64,000 nt of DNA from Balamuthia mandrillaris (Eukaryota > Discosea > Longamoebia > Balamuthiidae), in the NCBI GenBank assembly GCA_031835245.1, contig JAVKOQ010000185.1, positions 1 to 64,000 of the forward strand, written 5' to 3'. The position numbers and the translations under genes were made by a program. Position 1 is the stretch's first letter. Every line of letters starts with the position of its first letter. Shown here piece after piece: positions 22,099 to 33,186 of this stretch. Below the pieces are notes generated by a model, which did no database searches, was not told the origin of the DNA, and saw only the letters and a list, made by a program, of their open reading frames with translations.

Positions 22099-22731
22099 AT
22101 TGTACAGCTAGGGTAGGGTCGGTCTGCCAGAAGAAGATAGCAAGAAGAAGCGTGGGTCCTGAGTCCAGGGGCCTGAAAAACAAGATATGCAGCCGGGGCG
22201 GTTGCTTGGTGCCCAACAACCAACGTGGAAGCCTACAACGTACGGTCAAGCAGTAACAACACCTCCTAGTCACCCAAAGTCCCGGTGGTGCACCCAGCGG
22301 CCTGGGACCTGTTATTTTCTGCGCGCCTTCTCTTGCCCCTATTATTGCCCTTCCAAGGCGAAGGAGGGGCAGCTGATTTCCCCCGCCCACCCCGCCCCTT
22401 ACATATTATACTTCATGTCGACACGAAGATGTTGCTGACATCAGTGCTCCAATCAGAAAAATCTCTGGGGGTGGAAAAAAACGGCTCTCTCTCTCTCCGG
22501 TGGTCTTGTAGCTCGCCCCAAGCCCCCTCAGCCCAAAGCGCCACCAAAGGCAAACAACACCAACAACAAGGTTAACGCTTAGAGGTTAGGGCGCCCTTGT
22601 TCTCCGCTAGGGTTTACAAAAAACAACGGTACGGACGCCAGCATTTTTTTTTCTCCACCCAGTTCCTGCGCCCTTCTTGTTTGGCGTGCCTTCTCGCTCA
22701 CGCACCATGATCGTCCCCCTGCAGAAGGAAG
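22099..22731. promoter_or_regulatory. Divergent promoter region of RalGAP (-) and TRF-like gene (+)
   Basis: A 630-base interval between two divergent starts with no supported gene. It carries a GC-rich part, a short CT run at 22484-22497 and, on the TRF-like side, telobox-type motifs (GAGGTTAGGGCG at about 22582 and CTAGGGTTTAC at about 22607). Confidence 0.55.
22578..22616 (+). promoter_or_regulatory. Telobox-like motifs upstream of the TRF-like gene
   Basis: Two TAGGG-containing motifs within 40 bases, 115-155 bases before the start of a gene whose product should bind TTAGGG. Possible self-regulation is inference. Confidence 0.4.
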
Positions 22732-25003
22732 ATGGAAGGGACACTGGCGAATCCCTGGCACTGGATCATGGAGTATGCTTGCGCCAAGAATTGCAGCACC
22801 TTGGTCCACCTCCTTTATAGCCTTGAGGGTGGGTATTTTGTTTTTGTGCTTTTGCGTGTTGCTCTGGTGGTTTGACGCTGGTTCTTCCTAGTTCTCTCGG
22901 AAGAAGACATAAGCAGCTCTCTGTCATGGAGGTTGCTGCTGCACACCATGCAAGGCATTGTAGCGGAGGGCAAGACAGGTAAGTAAAATTTCTCGCAAGA
23001 ACATTCATTTGTGGGTTTACTTACTTGTGTGACTTTTACTCCATCTCCAGCAAGCTTTGGAGAGTGCGTTCAGTTCTTCGAAGATATTGTTTCAGAGGAG
23101 TACCTGAAAGAAGGGGGGCGCTATGACACCTACCAAGAAATTTTTTCCGAGTTAAAAGCACTGGTTTGCCAAGCCCCCACTTGCCCTTTTCCCCCTTTGC
23201 TAAGGCTATCATAGTTTTTATCACCTCCGCTTACATTCACTCAAACCAAAAGGCCATTTTACATCACGTCAGCGAGGAGAAACCTATCGACTTGGAGGCT
23301 TTACGGCTGTCAATAGATGAAATGCTTCCTGAGGAAAGACCAGAGTCTCATATGGAGCTCACTGCTGAAAACTATGCAAAGCTGCGTCAAGAAATGGAGT
23401 CTATCTACGAGGTCTTACGAGCTGCAATGACCCCTGTCGAGACCAAGTCTATCATCAAGAAAGTTCACAGCAGGTATGTGAAATTTCATTTTTCCGTTTT
23501 ATTTCTGGCCAAGTTCATTTGTGGGTTTGCTCACTTATGTGACTTTTAATCCATCAGACATCCACTTTCTGTATTCCAGGCCAAGTTCAAGGATTTCGTT
23601 ACTCCTCTCAAAGAGGAAGCCGAGCCACCCTTGCTGGACTTGGTGAGTACTTTCTAGCTAGTTCACCATTGGCCCATGGTTCAGATTAGGTAGAACTAAC
23701 CGGTTCGCCTTCAGCTCGCAGAAGACATGAAGTCAGGGCTCTACTTGCCAAAAAAGCAAGGACCTAGGTTGTTAGCATTCCCTTCTATCCGCACGTTGTA
23801 CAAATACTCATGGTTTTATCCTATAAACTTACAGAATCAAAGCAAGCATTTTACGAAAGCTATTTACTGGAACTGAACAAGAGTTCCAAGGCATCCTCAA
23901 GCAAACAGATATGGAAGTGCGAGAGTTCCTTGTTGCGCATGACTTACCAAGCAACATCACACCTGCTTCCTCCGGCCGATTATCACTCTCAGCGCGAGCC
24001 AAGCCGATGAGTGAAAAACAAAAGGAAATAGAGGCAGAGCTGCAAGCTCAGGTTTTATCACAGAGCTCTGCCCGCCTTCGGTAAGTCCGCTGATGCCCGG
24101 CTAGTTTGCTATAGTATAACACACTGACCGCCACTTGTCCTCAGAACTAGAGCTTTGGAAAATGACCCTCTCCGTTTACTTGAAGAAAGCCTCACTCGGA
24201 AGGAGACCGCAACCGAGTCAGCCAGCACTGCTCCAGCTGCAGCACCATCATGGGACACACATAGCTCCCCAAGTGACTTTGAACGTTCGTACCTACGCCC
24301 TAATATTTGTGAATATTCTGCCTTTTTCTTTTAACGCTTGACCATTATTATTACAGGACCAGAACTTCCAAAGCAACCCAGACGAAGTATTGACGATACC
24401 AATGAGGGTGAAGCAATTACAAGCCAACCCAGCACCGTCAAGAAAAGGCGAGTCAGTGGCGGTGGCAGCAGTGGTGGAGGGGGGTCAAAGACAGGTAAGT
24501 GGAATTCGTATTTCTATTTTATTTCCCTGTGGGAGTTTTCACGGCCTTGCCCTTTTTGTGCCACTTGGGTGTGCTGATGAGAGGTGGGCGGGCGATTATT
24601 TAGCCTTCTGACCCATCCCGTCACCACGCTCTCGCAAGAACATTCATTTGTGGGTTTACTTACTTGTGTGACTTCTACTCCATCAGAACGGTTGTTTTGG
24701 ACCGATTCAGAAGTGGAAAATTTGATGCAAGGCGTTAAAAAGTATGGGGCTGGAAATTGGGCAACCATTCGCCAAAACTTTACTTTTCACTCTCGCCGAA
24801 CAACTGTAGATTTAAAAGATAAGTACCGCAACTTGCTTAGGGCACAGGAACGCGAAAGGCAAAAGAGGCGTACCCGTGAGAAGGCGCAAGAGGAGGCAGA
24901 GGGCCTTCTCGCTGATCATCACCACACAGCAACAAGCATGGATCATGACTACCACCAAACTGCCAGCTCCTCCACAAGCAGTCTTTTGCAGGAAGGTGAT
25001 TAG
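22732..25003 (+). CDS. TRF-like telomere-binding protein with C-terminal Myb/telobox domain
   Basis: Start at 22732 (MEGTLANPWHWIMEY), chosen because the first donor (GAGG|GTGGGT) joins in frame to VLSEEDISSSLSWRLLL; another ATG at 22707 is in a different frame. About eight exons; stop at 25001-25003. The N-terminal 200 residues are all-helical (SWRLLLHTMQGIV, SFGECVQFFEDIVSEEYL, LRQEMESIYEVLRAAM), a layout consistent with a TRFH dimerisation domain. A Ser/Gly linker follows, then the Myb repeat: RLFWTDSEVENLMQGVKKYG, GNWATIRQNF and VDLKDKYRNLL. The VDLKDK(Y/W)RN helix is the telobox signature that reads TTAGGG in TRF1/2 and plant TRFL proteins. The tail is Lys/Arg/Glu then Ser-rich. TRF-type assignment rests on the Myb domain; the TRFH assignment is weaker. 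Three of its introns share related sequence. Confidence 0.82.
22991..23050 (+). repeat. Repeated intron 3' end, copy 1
   Basis: Starts tctcgcaagaacattcattt and runs to the acceptor; about 50 bases nearly identical to copy 3 at 24630-24687. Confidence 0.85.
23511..23558 (+). repeat. Repeated intron 3' end, copy 2
   Basis: Diverged copy (aagttcatttgtgggtttgc ...) ending at the acceptor; shares the donor-side text with the copy 3 intron as well. Confidence 0.8.
24630..24687 (+). repeat. Repeated intron 3' end, copy 3
   Basis: Near-identical to copy 1; ends at the acceptor before the Myb exon. Confidence 0.85.
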
Positions 25004-25045
25004 TGGGATGGCAGCTCATCAAGCACTAGCACATCCACAAAAGTA

Positions 25046-25200
25046 ATAGTGTACCCTGCTTCTTTTACTCTCTCTATTCTCGATGCCTTTCCAATTGCTG
25101 CAAGGATAAACCAGTGAAAGGTGTTGAATGAGCTTTCAGACTCCCTTATACATTGTCCTTCTACTCACTTCTTCTATTCTATCACATCACTGCCAATGAG
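25046..25200 (-). mobile_element. Old LINE 3'-end fragment
   Basis: Diverged match to the 3' terminal region of the LINE family described below (shared gtgaaaggtgttgaatgag and flanks). It lies just after the TRF-like stop, so it may contribute that gene's 3' end. No target duplication seen. Confidence 0.6.
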
Positions 25201-25767
25201 CCCTGGGACCAAACTAAATTTTGTAGTGTTGGGACCATAAGGAGAAATATTATTATTTGAACTAATAAACAAAAGACAAACATTTTAAAGGCCTACTACA
25301 GCTCATAGTTGTGCACTCCAGCTGCTAGTTGAACAAGATATGTTGTTTATCCTCTTCTCTCTAGGGTTGTGCCAGTGCACCCCACTTGGTCTTCCAGATA
25401 CCAAAGGGAAACTCTACTCTCTCAAGTAGAAGGGAGCTATTATTGTGGCTAATTGTCACTTTCATCTCCCAAAAGAGATGAAAGTAATGAGAGTGGCCAT
25501 ACTATGTCTTTGGAGAATAGTCCAGAAGGCCACTGCCACTGCCACTGCCACTGCCACTGATAAGGCATTCAGCAGATCCTTTCAGCACCATCAGATGGCT
25601 GTTGCTGTTATACTCTTTTCACTTGTACATTCCCTTTTATCCCTCTTGCCCTGTCTCCTTTCCTCCTTTCCTCCTTTTCTCCTTTCCTCCTTTTCTCCTT
25701 TCCTCCTTTCATCCTATTATACCACTCTCCCAAAATACCTATCCCTATATCTCTCCTTGTATATATA
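25199..25767. mobile_element. Fossil LTR-retroelement-derived sequence, probably Ty3/gypsy
   Basis: A short pol-like phrase at about 25199-25235 resembles another at 28980-29010. The right half (about 25612-25720) is an inverted, related copy of 29528-29616. Broken and old; extent uncertain. A (CTGCCA)n run lies at 25529-25560. Confidence 0.35.
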
Positions 25768-26603
25768 GTGATAAGAAGTTTATTTGCTCTGAGAGCAACA
25801 CCAATCTATACATAAAAAGTAAGCATTGTACATACATAGTGTACTCTTACTTCTCTTACTCCCTCATCCTCAATGCCTTCCCAATTGTTATTCAAATTCA
25901 CAAGTGAAAGGTGTTGAATGAGATTTCAGACTAACTTTGTATCATCTAGCTATCCTTTTCTTTCCCTTTCCTTACTTCTCTTTTCCTTGCTATTACATTA
26001 CTTCCAAAGATTGATAAAATGCAGAAGAACTTCCATGCTTCCAACTTGCTCTTGCTGCCCATAATCTCCAGACTCGTTTACAACTTTGCTTACATTGTTC
26101 CATCTCTTGAGCTCTGTTGCATTTCTTTCCACTTGACAGGAGGTTTGTTGTACAGTCTTTTATAATCAGCTTTCTGACTTGTTCTTCATTTCAATTGTTC
26201 ACACTCCAGATTCTAAAGCAATCTTCCCAAAGATTTGAACACCTTAACAGGAAGTGTTCTGCTGTTTCTTCCATCACATGCAGGGCACTTGCTATCCTCC
26301 TCAGACTGCTGAATGGCTTCCTACTTTTTTCCAATGGGCAGTCTTCCACAACGAATAGCATTCATCAAACGTTCTTTCCTTGGGTTGGTAATCACTAAGC
26401 TCCGTTGTTGTCCAACCAAACATCTTCCATTTGTCAAGAAGTTATACCATAGCCATGCCCTTGTTTCTCTTTCTCCTTCAGCTGCATACTCCACCTTGGC
26501 TACTTGAGTTAAGGTCCTCATCCTCTTGGCTTTCTTTTCAACAACAGTCATCCTGTCACCTCCCTCACCTTCATTCTTCTTACCTTCCTCTTCTCTTGCT
26601 TGG
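25768..26603 (-). mobile_element. 5'-truncated LINE copy A
   Basis: Minus-strand copy of the 3' part of the LINE, from the 3' end (tttatttgctctgagagcaa) to a truncation point in ORF2. It is flanked by a 15-base duplication, ctccttgtatatata at 25753-25767 and ctccttatatatata at 26604-26618, with one mismatch. It still encodes part of the ORF2 C-terminus (WLWYNFLTNGRCLVGQQRSL). It sits inside LTR-retroelement fossil sequence. Confidence 0.9.
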
Positions 26604-26618
26604 CTCCTTATATATATA

Positions 26619-27060
26619 TTTCTTTTTATCATTCTATTAAAGGTCTTTTCCCTACTTCCATCAAGTTGGTGTCCATTAGGTTGTTCCCTTACCAGTGCCA
26701 TCACTCCAAGTTCTCTATCTTCGTTGTTACACAGGATAAATTTGTTTTACCACTTTATCCATTTCAATACCAGCAGTATTCCACACCTTGATTGTCTGCA
26801 GAGAACAGAATGATAATCTTGTAGGGTCTCTTCTATGCAAATACACTACAACAGAGAAAACGGAGAAATGACATGGTAAGATATGTCACAAGCTCCTTGC
26901 CTGTTGCATCTTCAATGGATGGATGTCTGACCAATGTATGAAGGTATCAATAGTGACTAAGGTGTATTCTGTATAATGAGGCAAGAGTATATCTGCATGA
27001 GGTCAAAATGACCACCGTAGGAACATTGTGTAACCAACAAAGTATCTCATTTTAAAGCTC
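26619..27060 (-). mobile_element. Fossil Ty3/gypsy-like integrase region
   Basis: Minus-strand translation shows phrases typical of an rve integrase core. Old and broken, with several breaks; interrupted on its left by LINE copy A. Confidence 0.45.
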
Positions 27061-27270
27061 CTTGGGCACAATTTGTTGGATAGTATCTACTACAGAGAGT
27101 TAAACAAATGGACAGTGAAGGATTCCTATCCAATGACTAACATTGAGGCCGTGCTGGACTCTTGTGCCACTGATAGCTTTGTCCAGCAAACACTCCTACC
27201 CAAAGGAGTGAAAATTAGTAGCTTAATATTGGGGATATGTGGAGAAGTGCCACTGGCCATGAAGTAAAGC
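27061..27270 (+). mobile_element. Fossil Ty3/gypsy-like pol fragment
   Basis: Contains a reverse-transcriptase phrase of Ty3/gypsy type (YRELNKWTVKDSYPM) next to a protease-like phrase. Rearranged and broken fossil. Confidence 0.55.
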
Positions 27271-27970
27271 CAAAGGGTTCATTACTCTTTGTTTTCAGAC
27301 TCCTACTTGTCATCATTTGTCCTTCCTCTGGAGATCTTCATAGACATCCTCAGTAGCCAATGTGCATTCCGTGTGTGTTCTTGATGACAATATTCATCAA
27401 TCCTGTCCTTATACCAGCACTGTATTTCTGGGCCAGTGCCTGGCTTTGGCTTCCAGACTTGCCTTTGTGTCCCTCAAAACACTGCCAAAAGTGTCCTTCT
27501 TGCTCTAGTCAACATGTTTCTTTTCCAAGCACTCTCTTGTCCAGTGCTCTCTTGGATTGCAGTTATAGTAAAAGGGTCATTTCTTCTTTTCATCATTACT
27601 CAAACTGCCATCAATCCATAAGGAAAGCCTCACAACACTGTTTGCACTTGCAAGTTCCAAGTGTCCACAGACTCATCAATGTTCATCTGAAGGTTTCCAA
27701 GCTTTATGCTCTTAGCAACAGCAGAGAGAAAAACGTTGGCATAAAGAACAAAACCAGAAATTCAGTCCGAAAAGTTCCTTCTTCTCTCCTCTGTCTCTGA
27801 AAACAGGTAAGGCCAGATTGCAAGTCACCCAGACCAAAGAGAAACATGCTGTTCCAATGGGAAGTTAATTAAACTTGGTCCTTCACATTGCCATTTGTTA
27901 ACAAAGAGAAGGAAACAAGGGTGATTGCCAGCCTGCTTCTACACAACTTTGTTTCTGTTGCTAAGGGGCA
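27271..27970. other. Repeat-island sequence without a recognised feature
   Basis: Open frames occur but show no family resemblance. Probably decayed element sequence. Confidence 0.4.
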
Positions 27971-28345
27971 AAACTGTGCTTGGTGACTTGCAACCAAATG
28001 TTTGGCTCAGGTAGGAAGCTCTCTTATCTTGCCACACAACCAACAGAGCTAACTTGCCCCAAGGCAAAACTGCAATGGGGCAGCACCTGTGCGAGGCGTT
28101 TGCCAGAGAACTTGGCATGGACCCAGAGTTCAAAGCTGAGGTCATTCAATCTTTTGGGGCGGAGCCTGATAAGATGCTATGTCAGGCTCATTATGTGCTG
28201 CTGGATTTTACTGACTTCATGCCAACCGACTGAAGGCTTAGAAAAGAGCCTTTACTGGTTTATTTTCAGGACACTCTGGGCTGCTTTGTCTTTAAGGAGC
28301 CCTTGGGCTGCATATGAAGCCTTCAATAGATTTTGGCCTACTTGA
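27971..28345 (+). pseudogene. Decayed coding remnant of unknown family
   Basis: Protein-like phrases (CEAFARELGMDPEFKAEVIQ; HYVLLDFTDFMP) in one frame suggest a former gene, perhaps related to the P-loop ATPase fossil at 37,500-40,690. Broken. Confidence 0.35.
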
Positions 28346-28930
28346 AGAGAAGAAAAAACAGAGTGCTGAAATCTCCTCATTCCCAGCCTTTTTTTCACAT
28401 TTTGATGAGGTTTCTTGTTTTCTAGCTTTCCAACAATCTTAACCTTCATGCCTCCAGATTGGGGCACTGAAGCTAAGCAGATTTTACTGAGCTATCTCTG
28501 AATGGTCTATGATGCTGCTTCCTCCTTCTTCCTCTTCTTTCTCTCTTGTCATTCTTTCTAACCTCTATTCCATCAAAAACGAATAACAAAGACACATTCT
28601 TGGCCAAACACACTAACCTCTATATCAGCAACTCCCTGGGCTACGGCTTCGGCTTTATAGGCCAGGGCATGATTTCTACCCTAGCGTCTCCTACTTCAAT
28701 AACATCCATAGTGCTAGGGAGTCTTAGTGCAAAACACATTACTGAAATAGTTCTTCTTGCAAAATTGACAATCAGCATCCCTTTGTTCTAGCATTTTCAA
28801 GCTCACCTTCAAGAATCAAAAACTCCCTTTGATGTATGTGTTGAATGCATTGAATGTCTATCTACATCACTCCAAGGGTAGCAAACAGTTGGTCACCTTT
28901 TCCTTTGTGAACTATGTTGTGAGGTACTTT
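28346..28930. other. Repeat-island sequence without a recognised feature
   Basis: No gene or element could be assigned. An 81-codon frame at 28546-28791 has no resemblance I recognise. Confidence 0.4.
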
Positions 28931-29075
28931 GAGGAGCATACAACCCAATATGGAATGGACTACTAACTACCCTTAATCAAGCCATTGAGCCCTGGGTCCA
29001 AACTACCTTTTAAAGCTTATTCTCTATTCGAGATCGAGCTCATAGAAGAGCATGGGATCCCTATGTGAAAAAAAA
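28931..29075 (+). mobile_element. Fossil Ty3/gypsy-like pol fragment
   Basis: Short phrase typical of the start of a Ty3/gypsy reverse transcriptase (PGSKLPFKAYSLFEIELIEE). Isolated and broken; ends at an A-run near 29070. Confidence 0.45.
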
Positions 29076-30016
29076 AAAAAAAGAAAGATCAGAAAAAAAT
29101 ATCAAACTCTCTGACAAACCAACTCTACACTATGAAAACGTACCTATTACTACTTAATGATATGGCAAAGCCAAAAGTCAAATCAATAGTCTGTATTCAT
29201 GACATACTGAACAACTCCGCCTGGCCCAGGGCTGTTTTCATTTTGTCATTTCACTAATGAAGGTAAGTACAAAGCAAGGGGCAAAGGCAAGCAGAGAACC
29301 ATCTGGAAAAATAACTTTAACCAACACAACACCCTGGTTTAGTGCAGTCATCACTCCTTTTTGTCAAGCCACTTCCTACATTGGTTTTTTTTTGTTAATT
29401 ATTAAGTTGTAACAATATGAGCCAGCACAAGACATGTATTAAAAATGTACATTACTGTCTTGCACAAAAGTTGTTCCTTGCACTGGTTGGTGGTGATTGC
29501 TACTTAGGTTTGGATCTTGAGTAACAAAGGAACGGAAGGAAGGAGGGAAGGAGGGAAGGAGGAAAGGAGGGAGGCAAGGCAAGAGGAATGAAAGGGAATG
29601 TACAAGTGAATATTGACTATAATAACAATAGCTATTATGGTGCTGAATGACTTCCCCTTCTCTCTTCCTCTTCCTCTACAAACAAAAAGGAGAATATCCT
29701 TTTGAAAAACTGATTAATCTAGAATATTTTTTTCATCATTTATTTATGAAAAATAAAAATTTAAGAAAATGAAATTATTTCTTTTACTTTTGTTTTGTTT
29801 ATTGGTTTTTGATCTTTTTCTTTGGGTACACATCACTTCAGGAAAACAAAATGAGGGTCTTTGGTTGTTGACAAAAATACCTAAATCGTTGATAAGAAAG
29901 TGAACTAAGAGAACTGCACTTGCTATCACTTTTCCTGAGTTTATCTCCCTTTTTGTCTTTTGTATACTGAAGAAACCAACACAAACGACATATAGAAAAG
30001 ACACTTTTGTAATGCT
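29076..30016. other. Repeat-island sequence, AT-rich
   Basis: No gene recognised. A (GGAAG)n-like run with flanks at 29528-29616 is an inverted relative of 25612-25720. Confidence 0.4.
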
Positions 30017-30029
30017 ATCTTCACCTTTA

Positions 30030-31238
30030 GTAGTAGTAATAAAAGTTTATTTGCTCTGAGAGCAACACCAATCTATACATAAAAAGTAAGCATTGTACAT
30101 ACATAGTGTACTCTTACTTCTAGTAGTAGTAATAAAAGTTTATTTGCTCTGAGAGCAACACCAATCTATACATAAAAAGTAAGCTTGTACATACATAGTG
30201 TACTCTTACTTCTCTTACTCCCTCATCCTCAATGCCTTCCCAATTGTTACTCAATTCACAAGTGAAAGGTGTTGAATGAGATTTCAGACCAACTTTGTAT
30301 CATCTAGCTATCCTTTTCTTTCCCTTTCCTTTCTTCTCTTTTCCTTGCTATTACATTACTTCCAAAGATTGATAAAATGCAGAAGAACTTCCATGCTTCC
30401 AACTTGCTCTTGCTGCCCATAATCTCCAGACTCATTTACAACTTTGCTTACATTGTTCCATCTCTTGAGCTCTGTTACATTTCTTTCCACTTGACAGGAG
30501 GTTTGTTGTACAGTCTTCTATAATCAGCTTTCTGACTTGTTCTTCATTTCCATTGTCCACACTCCAGATTCTAAAGCAATCTTCCCAAAGGTTAGGACAC
30601 CTTAACAGGAAGTGTTCCACTGTTTCTTCCTCAGCATCACATGCAGGGCACTTGCTATCCTCCTCAGACTGCTGAATGGCTCCCCACTTTTTTCCAATGG
30701 GCAGTCCACCACAACAAATAGCATTCATCAAACGTTCTTTCCTTGGGTTGGTAATCACTAAGCTCCGTTGTTGTCCAACCAAACATCTTCCATTTGTCAA
30801 GAAGTTATGCCATAGCCATGCTCTTGTTCCTCTTTCTCCTTCAGCTGCATACTCCACCTTGGCTACTCGAGTTAAGGTCCTCATCCTCTTGGCTTTCTTT
30901 TCAACAACAGTCGTCCCGTCACCTCCCTCACCTTCATTCTTCTCCCCTTCCTCTTCACTTGCTTGGCTTACCTCTTCAAGTAGCTCAAAGTGGCCATCTT
31001 GCCTCTCAGCATGATGAATTACTGCTTGTCTTTCCAACTCACAGTAGGCCTTGATAGTCAACCAGCCCAATTCTGCTCTACAAACCCCCGCCACAGTCCT
31101 TCGATGAACTTGCAATACACTTCTTGCTGTCTCATTCCACACAGCTTCGATCTTCTTCCACCATGATTTGGAAAGCTCTGTCATACATAGTCCATATGAC
31201 AAGGTAGACTTGACAATAGCCTTTGCAGCAATCTGGGC
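30030..31238 (-). mobile_element. 5'-truncated LINE copy B with doubled 3' end
   Basis: Flanked by a perfect 13-base duplication, atcttcaccttta, at 30017-30029 and 31239-31251. The 3' terminal about 88 bases occur twice in tandem (30030-30119 and 30121-30208), inside one pair of target duplications. An open frame at 30432-31202 encodes the ORF2 C-terminal 256 residues including the CPAC...EHFLLRC zinc-knuckle-like motif. It looks young. Confidence 0.93.
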
Positions 31239-31295
31239 ATCTTCACCTTTATCTCCTTGATGATGCTACTGTGGGCCTTTATTCTAAGACTGAGG

Positions 31296-31345
31296 ATGGA
31301 CAGACAAATAGACAGATAAACAGATGGATAGATAGAAAGACTTCA
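31296..31345 (+). repeat. GACA/GATA tetranucleotide run
   Basis: Imperfect gacagata/gatagata units. Confidence 0.7.
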
Positions 31346-31399
31346 TAGCCTGAACCATAATAGTCCATTCTGTCACCAACTATTAGCAGAATTAACACA

Positions 31400-31800
31400 G
31401 GATTGAAAGAAGATGTTGTCAATACCTTTGAAAAAAGTGAGCACAGGAAGAGCAGAACTTGTTGATGCATCTCCACATATTTGGAATATTGTTCAGCAAG
31501 CCCTTGACATTGAGCAACAACATCAAGTATTCAGCTAAGAGAAAATTTTGGGAAATCGTGGAAGACATTGCCCCATGTCCCTCTGGAAGAAAGTATCATG
31601 TATATGTGGGAACCAAAAGTGCATAGAATTCTATAAGGCCCATCTTTGAGAAAATCCACAACAAGGTTTTTGAGGCATCATCAAAAACAGAAGTACTGTA
31701 CCATTTGTTGAAGAAGCAGAAAGGCTGATTTAATTCCATTGGAAGAGAAAAGCAAAGTGGTGTAACAAGTGTCTGCACCACAACGAATTATCCAGCAAAG
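31400..31800 (+). pseudogene. Decayed coding remnant of unknown family
   Basis: One frame shows protein-like phrases (KFWEIVEDIAPCPSGRKYHV; FEASSKTEVLYHLLKKQKG). Possibly a further piece of an RHS/Crinkler-like gene. Broken. Confidence 0.3.
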
Positions 31801-31926
31801 TGAACAGTAATGTTTTACTCAATGAAGTTAAATAGAAGTGTAAAAATGCGGAAAAATAGGACTCTGCCACGCAAGAGCACTGAATTGATTGACAGTCAGG
31901 AGAGGGAACAGGTCCTATGTTGATGG

Positions 31927-33186
31927 GTGGATCTGGCCATGAAGGAACGTCTTAGACTGGGGACCCTAAACGGTAATCATTCGTGGAAGCCTGCTTTGCA
32001 AGCTGTGCAAAAAGAGGCAAAGATCCCTGAGTGTTTTGTCAAAGGGGACAAGCTAAATCAGTTTTTGGAGGAAGCGTTCAAGTTGGCAGTGGAAAAGTAT
32101 GGGCACTTGAACACTACCACAGTCAAGATTCCTTCTCCCAGAGTTAACCAAAAGGAGGAGGACGACAGAGGGGCAGAGGATCAGTGTAACTCAGCAGTGG
32201 ATTCGCCCTGCCGAGAGGAAGGGACCAGTGTTGTGCCCAAGGGGAAGATTCAGACTCAGTCAGTGCAGACAGTGTTAAGGAGCGAACCAACAGTCAAGTG
32301 GCTGCTGTTTGATTGTATTAGCCGTGTTTCTTGTGAGTGTGGTAAGCTCTTTGAGGCAGGTGTACTCTCACTCGCAGTGATTGTACGATTCAGGGACCTG
32401 ATTGAATCCCTCGACAAGGAGATCAATAATCTTATGGTGGAGGAAAAAGGAAGTGCAAATAGTACCAAAGGCGGCCCTACTCTGGGTTCCCAACGGTCTT
32501 ACACGGAGGTGGTCAGATCAGCTCCGTGGTGTGATATGATTACTGCGGAAGGGAATTTCCCTCCAATGGCAACTACAGTTAGCGCACCAAGCTTGGAATA
32601 CTGGAAGGAAGAAATGGCAAAGGAACAAGGGATATGTTGGCAGGATAACTCCAACATATACAGGAAGACGTGGACCAAAGATACGGTAACTGACCTGAAC
32701 TATTGGTCTACAGTAAAACCAAAGTATGGCTTTGCCAGTCCCTACTCCAAGGTAGGGGCTGTGGAGGGCAGATCGATTGTGGTAAGCGGTAAGGACCTTA
32801 AGAAGGAAAAGGTATGTGAGAGGATCTTCGAGCTGGGGCTCAAGCATGTCGGAGTGTGAAAAGTAGGAGAGAAGAATGGCATGCAGCATTGGGGAGTTAC
32901 TTTGGAGATGGCCCAGGCTGCTGAAGACATTATTGCAGAAAGAGCCAGGCTGTATGCTTTTACCTGCTGGTGGGTGGGCAAAGCCCGAATTGAAGAAGCC
33001 AGGAATGAAGGCAAACCGCTGTGGAAGCCTAAAAAGCAAAGAAAGATGGAGAAGAGGAAGGAAAAGGAGGAGAATGTTGGAACAGTTGCTTTGGACAGCT
33101 CATTGGAACTCTCAGGCATTGCGCTGGCTGAGGAGGAGTATCACGGTGCTGCCAACTGGTCTGACTTTGGGGAGGAGACCCAATGA
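31927..33186 (+). pseudogene. LINE ORF1 (420 codons, one in-frame stop)
   Basis: Frame from 31927 (MDLAMKERLRLGTLNGN) with one TGA at 32857-32859, then the same frame to the stop at 33184-33186. The N-terminal part is mixed charge, the middle cysteine-containing, and the C-terminal part (IEEARNEGKPLWKPKKQRKM) strongly basic, as expected for a nucleic-acid-binding ORF1 protein. No RRM or zinc knuckle could be confirmed by eye. Its stop overlaps the ORF2 start as ATGA. Confidence 0.7.
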
